From Chitinophaga sp. (lineage in GTDB: Bacteria; Bacteroidota; Bacteroidia; Chitinophagales; Chitinophagaceae): a DNA stretch of 64,000 bases. The notes under the pieces are model-generated. The model saw only the letters and a program-made list of their open reading frames with translations. It ran no database searches and had not been told where the DNA came from. Position numbers and translations under genes: made by a program. The stretch is taken from NCBI RefSeq assembly GCF_017745275.1, contig NZ_JAGHZS010000008.1, positions 248,001-312,000 of the forward strand, in the 5' to 3' direction. The first letter of the stretch is position 1. Every line of letters starts with the position of its first letter. Positions 42,279 to 51,331 of the stretch are shown here, in pieces.

Positions 42279-43748
42279 ATGCTTATACATATCCCGTACA
42301 ATCAGATGCACTTTTCAATACACAAGAAAATACGACTCGGTTTTTTCATCGCCTTTACGGTGATTGTGGCCGCTTCCGTGTTTTCCTATCTCGTGGCCAA
42401 AAACCTGTTAGACAATGCCGGCAGGCTTAATCATGCTATAGAGGTTTCCAAAAGGCTGGAGGTGATTACCCGGCAGTTGAAGGAAGCAGAGGCCGCCATT
42501 AGAGGATATACGCTCACCCAGGACAGTTCTTTCCTGGATCCCAGTATGCAGGAACGCACCAAGCGGATTGAAGAAGAATATTTGCTGCTGCGCAAAATCA
42601 CCGCGGACAATCCCGTGCAACAAAAACACCTGGACACTTTGCGGCAATTGCTCGCTATCAAGTATCAGCAGTTGAAAGTAGGGAGTGAAAATTCTACGCA
42701 GTTAAAGCAGTTGTCGTCCGTAAAAGAAGGTGAAAAATCGATGGACCTCATTGATAATAAGGTGCGTGATATGCTTCGTATTGAAGAAGGCCTGGTACAG
42801 GAAAAATCAGAGTTATATCATTTCTTTGCGGTGATGTGGGTGCCGATGATCTTCATCTCTTCGCTGGTGGCTATTTTGATCGGTATCTATTCTTATGTTA
42901 CCCTTACAAAGGAATTTAAATTACAATTGCATATTGAAAGCCGGATGAAGTCGTACCAGCGTGATTTGCAACAAAACATTTCCCTGTTAAATAAAACCAA
43001 CCAGGAGCTGGAACAGTTTGCCTATGTGGCTTCCCACGATTTGCAGGAACCCTTGCGGAAAATTTCCACGTTTAGTGACCGGCTGCAGATGAAGTACAAA
43101 GAGCAGCTTCCGCCGGATGCCTCACAACTGATAGATCGCATGGTGTCTGCCGTTTCGCGTATGCGGGTGCTGATCAACGACCTGCTGATATTCTCCAGGG
43201 CTGGCCGTATTACGCCGGAAATTATTACGCCGGTAGATATGAACAAACTTTTACAGGAAGTGCTCAGCGACCTGGAAGTAACCCTGGAAGAGAAAAATGT
43301 ACAGATTAAATACGATCAGTTGCCTGTGATTGAAGGAAGTGATACTTCTTTCCACCAACTGTTTCAGAACCTGCTGGCCAACTCCATTAAGTTTGCCAGC
43401 CCGGAGCGGCCGCTGCAAATAGACATCCACCATCAGATCATGTCTGGTATTGAATTAGGGGTTCCGAAGGAGAGTCGTGCCAAAGAAATTTTCTGTCGCA
43501 TTAATGTTGTTGACAATGGAATTGGATTTGATCAGGCCTATGCAGAGCGCATCTTCCTGATTTTCCAGCGGCTTCATGGCATTAGCGAATATACCGGTAC
43601 CGGCATAGGGCTGGCCATCTGCAAAAAAATTGTGGATAGCCATAACGGCTACATACAGGCTTACGGAGAGCCGGGCAAAGGGGCTACTTTCGTAATTATA
43701 TTACCATTGAAACAACCGCATAAAAAAGAGGATCATGAGACTGGTTAA
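42279..43748 (+). CDS. CHASE3-domain sensor histidine kinase
   Basis: A 489-residue membrane kinase; Met10 (42306, MHFSIHKKIRLGFF) is an equally likely start. One helix spans about residues 18-40, a helical CHASE3 sensory domain about 45-180 (RLEVITRQLKEAEAAIRGYTLTQD is typical), and a second helix about 185-207. A short coiled coil leads to HisKA, with His253 in YVASHDLQEPLRK. The HATPase includes FQNLLANSIKFASP, VVDNGIGFD and GTGIGLAICKKIVDSHNGYI. This HisKA subtype resembles phytochrome-like kinases. A receiver-kinase gene follows on the same strand after 60 nt. Confidence 0.92.
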   Translation: MLIHIPYNQMHFSIHKKIRLGFFIAFTVIVAASVFSYLVAKNLLDNAGRLNHAIEVSKRLEVITRQLKEAEAAIRGYTLTQDSSFLDPSMQERTKRIEEEYLLLRKITADNPVQQKHLDTLRQLLAIKYQQLKVGSENSTQLKQLSSVKEGEKSMDLIDNKVRDMLRIEEGLVQEKSELYHFFAVMWVPMIFISSLVAILIGIYSYVTLTKEFKLQLHIESRMKSYQRDLQQNISLLNKTNQELEQFAYVASHDLQEPLRKISTFSDRLQMKYKEQLPPDASQLIDRMVSAVSRMRVLINDLLIFSRAGRITPEIITPVDMNKLLQEVLSDLEVTLEEKNVQIKYDQLPVIEGSDTSFHQLFQNLLANSIKFASPERPLQIDIHHQIMSGIELGVPKESRAKEIFCRINVVDNGIGFDQAYAERIFLIFQRLHGISEYTGTGIGLAICKKIVDSHNGYIQAYGEPGKGATFVIILPLKQPHKKEDHETG

Positions 43749-43808
43749 GCCTAGCACTGTTATTGCGGTAGATGAGCCTTACTTTTTATCGCCAAATTAA
43801 TTGAAGCA

Positions 43809-45248
43809 ATGAGCGATCGTGCTATACACATTTTGATGATAGATGATGATGAAGATGACTTTTTCCTTGTAACATCACTACTGGAAGATATATCACCCGG
43901 GCAATATGTACTGGAATGGGCATCTACGTACCAGAAAGGTATTGCTGCCATTGAAAACAATACGCATGATGTATTCCTGGTAGACTATCGCCTGGGGCCT
44001 AATACCGGTATTGATATCCTGCGCCGTATTCAACTGATGACCAATCAGCCGCCGGTAATTATGCTCACCGGCAAAGGCGATTACAATATTGACCGGGAGG
44101 CCATGCTGGCAGGGGCCTACGATTACCTGGTAAAAGGAGAAATGACCGCCGACCTGTTGGAAAGATCCATCCGGTATGCAGTAGACGAATATAACCACCG
44201 CCGGTCTATTGAAGAAAGTGAAAAAAAATACTACGGCATCTTCGAAAAAGCACACGACCTCATTATCCTGGCCGATAAGGAACACCATATTGTAGATGCC
44301 AATCCTGCGGCCCTTCGTACGCTGAATTATACCCGGGAACAAATACTGCAATTACACCTCCGCGACCTATTTGTGTCAGGAGAACAGCACGACAAATTCC
44401 TGGGGAACAACCTGCCGGGAAGCCAGGAATACGAATTTAAAACAGCGGGAAATAAAAAACTGGTTGTCCTGATCAATACAGTGACCCTCGATGAAGCTGC
44501 ACAAATATTTCTGTATGTGATACAGGACATTACTGATAAAAAAAGAGAAGAACAGGAGAAGCAACACCAGGAGAAGTTTGTTATCACCGGTCGTATTGCC
44601 AGGGTGATTGCGCATGAAGTAAGAAATCCCCTGACCAATATCTTACTGGCAGTAAGCCAGTTTAAAGATACAGATGACGTAACCATTAGTGAAGATTCTC
44701 AACTATACACAGATATCATAGAACGCAATTGTACCCGTATTAACCAGCTAATCACGGAACTTTTACACAGCACGCGCATGATAGAACTGCATATGGACAA
44801 TTGCGGTATCAATACCTTAGTTGAAAAATCGTTAGCGCTGGCCCAGGATCGGATCCAACTCAACGAAATACAGGTGGAATGCCACCTGGTGGCGCCAGAT
44901 ATCCAGGTAAGCGCCGATGAGGAAAAAGTAGTGATCGCATTTCTTAATATTATTATCAACGCTATTGAGGCAATGGTACCGGGAAAAGGCGTACTAACCA
45001 TTACCACTACACGTAGTAATGATAAAGCTAAACTAATGATTACAGATAATGGGGTAGGTATTCCGGAAGACAAGCTATCAAGATTGTTTGATCCTTTTTT
45101 TACCAGCAAGGCGAAAGGCACAGGGCTTGGATTAACCAGTACTCAGAATATTCTCCTAAACCATAAAGGAAGTATACATGTAGATAGTGAGCCTGGCAAA
45201 GGGAGTACGTTCACTATTGCGTTACCGGAGCTAGCTGTTAGCCGTTAA
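43809..45248 (+). CDS. Receiver-PAS-histidine kinase (soluble hybrid)
   Basis: A 479-residue cytoplasmic protein. Residues 1-125 form a receiver with Asp12-Asp14 and phosphoacceptor Asp59 (VFLVDYRLGPNTG). Residues 135-250 form a PAS domain (DLIILADKEHHIVDANPAALRTL). HisKA has His269 in VIAHEVRNPLTN, and the HATPase includes NIIINAIEAM, ITDNGVGIPEDKL and GTGLGLTSTQNILLNH. An N-terminal receiver makes it a likely intermediate relay, possibly receiving phosphate from the preceding CHASE3 kinase. The last codons (LAVSR-stop) lie in the left arm of a hairpin. Confidence 0.92.
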   Translation: MSDRAIHILMIDDDEDDFFLVTSLLEDISPGQYVLEWASTYQKGIAAIENNTHDVFLVDYRLGPNTGIDILRRIQLMTNQPPVIMLTGKGDYNIDREAMLAGAYDYLVKGEMTADLLERSIRYAVDEYNHRRSIEESEKKYYGIFEKAHDLIILADKEHHIVDANPAALRTLNYTREQILQLHLRDLFVSGEQHDKFLGNNLPGSQEYEFKTAGNKKLVVLINTVTLDEAAQIFLYVIQDITDKKREEQEKQHQEKFVITGRIARVIAHEVRNPLTNILLAVSQFKDTDDVTISEDSQLYTDIIERNCTRINQLITELLHSTRMIELHMDNCGINTLVEKSLALAQDRIQLNEIQVECHLVAPDIQVSADEEKVVIAFLNIIINAIEAMVPGKGVLTITTTRSNDKAKLMITDNGVGIPEDKLSRLFDPFFTSKAKGTGLGLTSTQNILLNHKGSIHVDSEPGKGSTFTIALPELAVSR

Positions 45249-45305
45249 AAAAAATGCAGCGGAGATCACATGGTCTCCGCTGCATTTTTTTTAACGGCTA
45301 ACAGC
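45234..45305. repeat. Heptad-armed hairpin, GCxGTTA type with GCAGCGGAGA core (copy E)
   Basis: Left arm 45234-45265 and right arm 45274-45305 are perfect reverse complements over 32 nt with an 8-nt loop. Words GCTGTTA and GCCGTTA are followed by A7 and the core TGCAGCGGAGA, the same core as in copy D at 31860. It sits between two convergent genes: the left arm covers the last codons and stop of the kinase (45246-45248), and the right arm ends 1 nt before the stop triplet of the NtrC-type gene (45307). A/T tracts on both sides make it suitable as a two-way terminator. Confidence 0.92.
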
Positions 45306-45306
45306 G

Positions 45307-46740
45307 CTAATAATTAATATTCAGCAGCCGCAGCTTATTATACAACGTTTTCCGGTCAATGTTCAAGACCTGTGCTGCTTTTGTTTTATTGTACTTCACT
45401 TCTTTCAGCACATTAATAATTTTATTGTACTCCGCCTGTAAGGCTACTGTTTTCAGGTCATTATCGTTAGACAGCATTGCCAGTTCACCAGATACAAATA
45501 CTTCTTCCGGCGCCTGTGTAAATGACTCTTTCATTTCGAGCGGCAGGGCGCTCATGGTGATATCTTCCATTTCCGGTGTGAGTAAGCATGCTCTCCGGAT
45601 CACATTCTTCAGTTCACGGATATTACCGGGCCAGTTGTATTGTTTAAAGCAATCCCATACCTCCGCAGAGATTTTCCCACAGGATTTATCCAGTTCTCTT
45701 TCTACCTGGTTTACGAAGGCAGTAGTAAACAGAGGCAAGTCATCGCGGCGTTCTCTCAGTGGCGGAATATAGATGGTAAATTCATTCAGGCGATGAAAGA
45801 GATCTTCTCTGAATTTTCCACGTTGTACAGACTCCGACAGTTTTTCATTGGAAGCTACAATGATGCGCACATCAATTGGTACTTCTTTTAAGCTACCTAC
45901 TTTACGGATTACCTTTTCCTGCAGCACCCTTAACAGGGCTACCTGTATATCGTACGATAAATTGGATATTTCATCGAGGAACAGGGTACCGCCCTGTGCC
46001 TGTTCAAAGGCGCCTATTTTAGTGTTAATAGCGCCGGTAAAGGATCCTTTCTCGTGACCAAATAATTCACTGGCGGCCAGTTCTTTCGACAAGCTACCAC
46101 AGTCGAGTGCCACAAAAGGTTGCTGGCTTCTTTTGCTGTGATGATGTATTAAATGGGCCACAGATTCTTTACCAGTACCAGTTTCACCAAAAATGATTAC
46201 ACTATAATCGGTAGGTGCTACCAGTTTAATCTGGCGGATTAATTCCCTGGCGCCCTCACTTTCGCCGTATACATATTTATCGCTTTTATCGTTCTGGCTG
46301 CGCGACAGCAAGGTTTCCCTGACCTCTGGTTCACTACCGGATTCTATGGGTCTTACTGCTTTTCTTTCCTGTTCGGATTCCTTATGTGCAAAAGCTTTAT
46401 GTACCAGGCTAAGTATTTCATCGGGATACAGTGGTTTGGAAAGATAGTCATACGCGCCATTTTTCACCATTTCCACGGCTACTCTCACGTCTGTATAACC
46501 CGTGATAATGATTACGATGGTACCGGGATTAATTTGATGGATATCCTGCAGCAACTGCGCGCCATCTGTATCTTTCAGCCGGTAATCACAAAGCACCAGG
46601 TCATAGGTTTTCTCTTTCATCATTTTCAGCGCGGCACTACCTGTCATGGTAGTATCTACCTCAAATCCATGTTTCCCGAGAAATTTACTCAGGAGTGTAC
46701 AGATATTAATTTCATCGTCTATGATCAGAATATTTTTCAT
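45307..46740 (-). CDS. Sigma-54-dependent response regulator (NtrC family) with GSFTGA loop
   Basis: A 477-residue activator. The receiver has Asp8-Asp9, phosphoacceptor Asp52 (LVLCDYRLKDTDG) and Lys in YLSKPLYPDE. A linker spans about 120-160. The AAA+ domain has Walker A GETGTGKES, Walker B GGTLFLDEISN, and a contact loop reading GSFTGA rather than GAFTGA, a tolerated variant. The C-terminal Fis-type helix-turn-helix reads VKYNKTKAAQVLNIDRKTLYNKLR. It is the last gene of a GT4-receiver-NtrC operon, converging on the two kinases, which are its probable inputs. Confidence 0.93.
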   Translation of the reverse strand: MKNILIIDDEINICTLLSKFLGKHGFEVDTTMTGSAALKMMKEKTYDLVLCDYRLKDTDGAQLLQDIHQINPGTIVIIITGYTDVRVAVEMVKNGAYDYLSKPLYPDEILSLVHKAFAHKESEQERKAVRPIESGSEPEVRETLLSRSQNDKSDKYVYGESEGARELIRQIKLVAPTDYSVIIFGETGTGKESVAHLIHHHSKRSQQPFVALDCGSLSKELAASELFGHEKGSFTGAINTKIGAFEQAQGGTLFLDEISNLSYDIQVALLRVLQEKVIRKVGSLKEVPIDVRIIVASNEKLSESVQRGKFREDLFHRLNEFTIYIPPLRERRDDLPLFTTAFVNQVERELDKSCGKISAEVWDCFKQYNWPGNIRELKNVIRRACLLTPEMEDITMSALPLEMKESFTQAPEEVFVSGELAMLSNDNDLKTVALQAEYNKIINVLKEVKYNKTKAAQVLNIDRKTLYNKLRLLNINY

Positions 46741-46809
46741 ACTTCTTTAATATGTGGTAATTGGCAACAACAATGCTAGTTAAAATTACTAATTATAAAT
46801 AAGAGACGC

Positions 46810-47172
46810 TTAGCTTTTAATCGTGCCCATTAGTTCATCAACATGTTTGACACTAAAAGGTTTAGCGAGAAAAAATGCGGCTCCTGCATTCAATGCGGTT
46901 TGTTTTTCCATTGCGGTGTCATACGCACTGATCGTGACGACGGGCAAAGTTGGACATCTTTCTTTGATCATTGGTAAGGCATCCAATCCAGAACCATCTG
47001 GCAGGTGGATGTCCAGGAAAAGCAAGTCAGGCTGATGTTTGAAGATGGCTTGCATCCCCTCTCCCAGTTCATGTACATACTTCACAGTGTATCCATGACG
47101 AACCAGTGTTAGTTGCAATAATCTGCAAATATCCGGTTCATCATCGATGATAAGAATGTTGGGATATTTCAT
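46810..47172 (-). CDS. Single-domain response regulator (receiver only)
   Basis: A 120-residue stand-alone receiver. I start at the Met giving MKYPNILIIDDE; a longer frame to 47232 would overlap the preceding gene and add 20 unrelated residues. Acidic pocket Asp10-Asp11, phosphoacceptor Asp54 (LLFLDIHLPDG), Thr/Ser in VVTISAYD and Lys in FLAKPFS are all present, so it should be phosphorylated. With no output domain it probably acts as a relay or phosphate sink. It starts 7 nt after the GT4 gene stop and precedes the NtrC-type gene by 69 nt. Confidence 0.9.
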   Translation of the reverse strand: MKYPNILIIDDEPDICRLLQLTLVRHGYTVKYVHELGEGMQAIFKHQPDLLFLDIHLPDGSGLDALPMIKERCPTLPVVTISAYDTAMEKQTALNAGAAFFLAKPFSVKHVDELMGTIKS

Positions 47173-47179
47173 TTTACTA

Positions 47180-49453
47180 TCAGTTGATGCCGAGCCTAAT
47201 TGGCTCCAGGCTATTTTGTTTCGTTGTAACATACTTATGTTTGTTCCATTGTTCCATCAAAAGTCTTGCTATCAGATAACACACGGTAGATTCGGCGCCC
47301 TGGTTCTGGTTAATATTATTTTTCTCAAGGCCATCGTAGCAACCGTAAGTGAGCGGGTTATATACCAGTTGTTTCAGGTGATTATTCCCCAGGTACCAGC
47401 TAAATGCCAGGCGCATTTTCTCCAGGTATGATTTATTTTTAGTGATATTATAAAATGTGTTCATTGCTAACATGGTATAGGCCACTTCAATAGATTGCTC
47501 GCCTCCATCTTCCGATGGTTGAGCGGTGTCACGGTGATACCAGGTTTTGTTGCTAATCAGCTTCATGTGGCTGTCTGTAAACGTTTTGCTACAAAGGAAT
47601 GCCAGGCTCTCTTCTGCTACTTTACGGTATGCTTCATTGCCGGTTACCAGGTATGCGATCATCATAGATTCCGGTAACACTGCATTACCATACGTGAGAT
47701 AGGCTTCATACCAATGCCAGTTTTCATCGGCCTCCTCTTCGTAATAGGTGTACAATTTTGCCGCCAGAATTTGTAAAATCTCTGCTGCTCTTTCCCCTTG
47801 TTTATATTGGAGGAAGTAATACAGCCCTTTTATGGTGAAGGCAATTGCTCTTGGAGAGGAAAGTGATTCCATCCAGTGGAAGCTTTGTCTGAACAGCGAC
47901 AAACAATCCTGTACGGCATCAAACGGCAGATTCCTGTGGGAAGACAATGCGTAGCCTAATGCCCATATAGCACGGCCGTTGGCATCTTCCAGGTTCACCT
48001 CCTCGTTCATGGCAGAAAACTCGCCATCGATATCCACGTAGTTAAAGAATTTGCCGGAAGGTTTCTGGCAATAGCCAATAAAACTGATGTATTTGCGACA
48101 TAAGGCATGAATAAAGCTACTGGGCTTGAGCTCATTGCTGTACATGCACATCGAAATCAGGGCGCGGGCATTATCGTCTAATGTGTAGCCGAATTCAGGA
48201 TCCGGTACATCGTGTTTTGAGAATTGCAGCATGCCGAATTCGTCGGTCATACGGTCAATATGATCGAGGTATGGAGGGGGTAAATTGGGCAGTAGCTTAT
48301 CTGCGGCCAGCACTTCACTGACCACTCCCATATGCGCCAGGGCTACGTTTTCCCAAATAGAGCTACGTGTTTTTTCAATAGCAGCACTGCTCATCTGCTG
48401 GCGTAATCCGGGATCTCCCAATAGTTTCAGTGCATTGGCTGCCAGCTGATCCGCATTATTGAAATCGATGAGGCAGCCGGCGCCATCTTCCAGCATTTCG
48501 CGTGCCTGTACAAAGGAAGTAGAGATCACCGCGCAACCTGCGCTCATGGCGTATACAAAAGTTCCGCTTACCGCCTGATGCGGATCTTTGGAGGTAAAGA
48601 GGTAGATATCTGTCAATGACAGATAATCAAGTAACGTGTTAAGTGAAAGATAGCTGTTTACAAACCTGACATGTTTTTGCAATCCCAGGCTGGCCACCAG
48701 TTCTTCCAGTGAATTCCTGTATTTTTCCCCTTCCCTGGCACATACTACGGGATGGGTTTTTCCCAGTATAAGATACACCGCATCAGGGTAATGCTTTACG
48801 ATGTCTTTCATGGCCCTGATAGCCGTTTCTATGCCTTTATTTTCACTGAGGAGGCCAAAGGTGCTGAGCACTTGTTTTCCTTCCAGGTTGTATTGTTTTT
48901 TAAGTGCCAGCAGGTCCTCTACAATATGAGCGTGTGTGCCGTGTGGGATATGTACAATTTTGCTGGCGGGTACATGATACACCTGCTGGAGTATTTCTGC
49001 AGAGGAGCGGGTCATCACCAACACTTTTGCCGCCAGGGCGCTGATGAGGCTTACTACCTTGGTGCATTTCAGATCCGGGTAAGGTAATACCGTATGAAAG
49101 CGCACTACAAATGGTTTGTCCAGTAAGGACAGCATGGCCAGCAAATTATATCCATATTCTCCGCCATACAGGCCAAATTCGTGTTCAAAACAAACCAGGT
49201 CTATTTTATCGTTGTCGTTTATTTGCTGGGCAAACTCAATACAATTGTCAATATCGAATGGATTAACGGAGTATGTAACCGGGGCCTCTTTAGGATTTGC
49301 TGGTTTTCCCATTTCTTCCAATGCCGCTATTTCAATGTTCAAATTGCCGGCAAAATTCTTATTCATCGCGTTTACCAGGTCCTGAGCGAAAGTAGCGATA
49401 CCACATTCGCGTGGGGGGTAAGAAGTAACAAAAAGCAGGGTTCTAATCTTCAT
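47180..49453 (-). CDS. GT4-type glycosyltransferase fused to a helical (alpha/alpha-barrel-like) C-terminal domain
   Basis: A 757-residue cytoplasmic protein. Residues 1-395 are a GT-B fold of family 4: LFVTSYPPRECGIATFAQDLV at the start, HEFGLYGGEYGYNLL, VLSTFGLLSENKGIETAIRAM, and the donor-binding FTSKDPHQAVSGTFVYAMSAGCAVISTS. Residues 400-740 are helical with repeated FG/WALGYAL and WHWYEAYLTYGNAVLPESMMIAY, resembling six-hairpin glycosidase-like folds. The C-terminal part could act on or bind the glycan product; this is inference. It leads an operon with a receiver and a sigma-54 activator, unusual company for a glycosyltransferase. Confidence 0.85.
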   Translation of the reverse strand: MKIRTLLFVTSYPPRECGIATFAQDLVNAMNKNFAGNLNIEIAALEEMGKPANPKEAPVTYSVNPFDIDNCIEFAQQINDNDKIDLVCFEHEFGLYGGEYGYNLLAMLSLLDKPFVVRFHTVLPYPDLKCTKVVSLISALAAKVLVMTRSSAEILQQVYHVPASKIVHIPHGTHAHIVEDLLALKKQYNLEGKQVLSTFGLLSENKGIETAIRAMKDIVKHYPDAVYLILGKTHPVVCAREGEKYRNSLEELVASLGLQKHVRFVNSYLSLNTLLDYLSLTDIYLFTSKDPHQAVSGTFVYAMSAGCAVISTSFVQAREMLEDGAGCLIDFNNADQLAANALKLLGDPGLRQQMSSAAIEKTRSSIWENVALAHMGVVSEVLAADKLLPNLPPPYLDHIDRMTDEFGMLQFSKHDVPDPEFGYTLDDNARALISMCMYSNELKPSSFIHALCRKYISFIGYCQKPSGKFFNYVDIDGEFSAMNEEVNLEDANGRAIWALGYALSSHRNLPFDAVQDCLSLFRQSFHWMESLSSPRAIAFTIKGLYYFLQYKQGERAAEILQILAAKLYTYYEEEADENWHWYEAYLTYGNAVLPESMMIAYLVTGNEAYRKVAEESLAFLCSKTFTDSHMKLISNKTWYHRDTAQPSEDGGEQSIEVAYTMLAMNTFYNITKNKSYLEKMRLAFSWYLGNNHLKQLVYNPLTYGCYDGLEKNNINQNQGAESTVCYLIARLLMEQWNKHKYVTTKQNSLEPIRLGIN

Positions 49454-49880
49454 GACAAAAAAATTTTTGCAATTCTATTTAACACATCACCTGTTCCTTT
49501 TTATTCCGGGAAGGGACTCTGAATGTTTCAAATTTCAATCCAATGCGGATACTGCGGGATTATAACGGATTGGTCCGGCAAAAAACGTAGAATAATTTCC
49601 ACACTACCTTTCCCCTATTTACACAGCCGGAACAGATTTTTATTTTTTCCATTTATATTCTATTAACGGTTGATGTAAACATAAAAGATTATAATTGTAT
49701 TGTATTTCGAGGGTAGTTCTGGCAAAAACGGGTACAAATGACAGTATTTAATAAAAATATCGCTACAATATTGCACACTTGTCCATTTCAGCTTATTTTA
49801 GCTGTACCAAGAGCACCAATGCTACCATGTGAAACACAACTAACCATTCCGTTTTCTCATTTAAACCCAAAATCGTTGTT
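49454..49880. other. Divergent gap upstream of the GT4 operon
   Basis: 427 nt with no convincing gene. Short frames crossing it are out of frame with any family. A/T-rich in its second half. No complete TTG-TAnnTTTG pair and no sigma-54 site (TGGC-N8-TTGC) was found on either strand by eye. Confidence 0.4.
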
Positions 49881-50159
49881 ATGCGTAACATTGCATGTAC
49901 TTTCAATGTGGATGGAGTACCTACCAAAATCAACCTGCGGAAGCTACCACGTCAGAGAAGATTTCAGGCCATTATTGACAGAAACATCACTGAGTATATC
50001 ATCTCCGATGAAACCAATGAGATTGAGTACTATGAAGGACCTGTTTTAAGCGATTATCTTTTTACCAGGATTGCTACACTGATAAAACAATATTTTCCCA
50101 ATGTGAGGGCGATTATGAAGATTGGGGAGGATAACTACGAGGATTATGATGATTACTAA
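49881..50159 (+). CDS. Small conserved-looking protein of unknown function
   Basis: A 92-residue soluble protein with a good ATG and balanced codon use. TFNVDGVPTKINLRKLPRQRRFQAIID in the first third and FTRIATLIKQYFPNVRAIMKIG in the last third look like ordered alpha/beta segments; the end is very acidic (EDNYEDYDDY). I recognise no family. An overlapping frame beginning at 49738 is a shadow. It converges on gpsA, with a nested hairpin between them. Confidence 0.6.
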   Translation: MRNIACTFNVDGVPTKINLRKLPRQRRFQAIIDRNITEYIISDETNEIEYYEGPVLSDYLFTRIATLIKQYFPNVRAIMKIGEDNYEDYDDY

Positions 50160-50166
50160 AATTTAC

Positions 50167-50274
50167 TTTCCCGCAAAATCATTCAACTTATAGGGTAATA
50201 ACATGGAATCAAAGGAGAACATTTGGCATTGCGCTCCGGCGATTCCATTTCTTTTTGTTTGATTTTGCGGGAAA
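50167..50274. repeat. Nested inverted repeat between convergent genes
   Basis: The outer arms TTTCCCGCAAAATCA (50167-50181) and TGATTTTGCGGGAAA (50260-50274) pair over 15 bp. Within, ATGGAATC (50203-50210) pairs with GATTCCAT (50241-50248). It fills the space between the stop of the small protein (50159) and the gpsA stop (50280). No 7-nt words are present. It may act as a two-way terminator although T-runs are weak. Confidence 0.65.
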
Positions 50275-50279
50275 CAACT

Positions 50280-51302
50280 TTATATAAAGCCCTTTTCCAG
50301 TGCCAGGAAAGCTTCTGAAGGATGTACCTGTTGCCATAAAATGGTATATACGGCCTGTGCTACCGGCATATACGCACCAATGTTCCTGTTCATTTCATGC
50401 ATGCACTTGCTGGCATAATAACCTTCTGCAATCATATTCAATTCCAGTTGTGCAGCCTTTACACTATATCCTTTACCGATCATATTACCGAAAGTACGGT
50501 TACGGCTATGTAAGGAGTAACAGGTAACGAGCAGATCACCCAAATAAGCGCTGGCACTGTAATTATGCACCATTGGCACTGTTCCGGCTACGGCAGCCTT
50601 CTGCTCTTCATATTTTTCAAGGAACGTTTGCATTTCCCGGAAACAATTTGCAATAAATACACTGATGAAATTGTCGCCATATTCCTGGCCATGAGCAATA
50701 CCGGCCCCCAATGCATAAATATTTTTGAGAACGGCTGCCAGCTGTACACCCACTACATCTGTATTAACAATGGTTTGCAGGTAACTGCCTGTAAACTTGT
50801 CGGCAATAGCCTGGGTAGCGGCCATTTGCGTACCGGAAAAAGTGAGATAAGACAACTTTTCATTAGCAACTTCCTCGGCATGACAAGGACCCGTAATAGT
50901 AAAATACTGGCTGGCCGGTAAACCAAATTGCATATGCAGGTATTCTCCGATCAGGGTATTATTGCTGGGAACCAGGCCTTTGATAGCAGAAATAATCTTT
51001 TTGTTGTTCAATGCATCGGCGGGCAGTTGGCGTAATACATCTTCCAAAAAAGCAGAAGGTACTGCCAGCACTAACTCATCACAAGCGGCTACTACTGCCT
51101 TTACATCACTGCTTAGTGATAAAAGGCTGGTATCAAAATACACAGAGGTGAGATAATGCTTATTATGATGACGCTGCTGCATATGACGAATAGTGTCTTC
51201 ATTTCTGATCCACCAGTGTATATGATGACCATTGTCTGTCAGAATTTTCGCCAGGGCAGTAGCCCAGCTACCACTCCCAATTATTCCAATGCTCGTACTC
51301 AC
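50280..51302 (-). CDS. gpsA: NAD(P)-dependent glycerol-3-phosphate dehydrogenase
   Basis: A 340-residue enzyme reducing dihydroxyacetone phosphate to sn-glycerol-3-phosphate for phospholipid synthesis. IGIIGSGSWATALAKIL is the Rossmann motif, and IISAIKGLVPSNNTLIGEYL and FTITGPCHAEEVANEKL the conserved central segments. LKNIYALGAGIAHGQEYGDN carries the catalytic Lys. NRTFGNMIGKGYSVKAAQ follows. Length fits. Only 29 nt separate its start from an upstream hairpin, so its promoter is hidden or it is read from the upstream export operon. Confidence 0.94.
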   Translation of the reverse strand: MSTSIGIIGSGSWATALAKILTDNGHHIHWWIRNEDTIRHMQQRHHNKHYLTSVYFDTSLLSLSSDVKAVVAACDELVLAVPSAFLEDVLRQLPADALNNKKIISAIKGLVPSNNTLIGEYLHMQFGLPASQYFTITGPCHAEEVANEKLSYLTFSGTQMAATQAIADKFTGSYLQTIVNTDVVGVQLAAVLKNIYALGAGIAHGQEYGDNFISVFIANCFREMQTFLEKYEEQKAAVAGTVPMVHNYSASAYLGDLLVTCYSLHSRNRTFGNMIGKGYSVKAAQLELNMIAEGYYASKCMHEMNRNIGAYMPVAQAVYTILWQQVHPSEAFLALEKGFI

Positions 51303-51331
51303 GATGCTACTTTTTTACGCAAGGTAACTAA

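Noticed and set aside
50221..50240. TGGCATTGC as a sigma-54 promoter
   Set aside because: The GG and GC pairs are only a few nucleotides apart instead of about ten, and it lies inside a hairpin between two gene ends.
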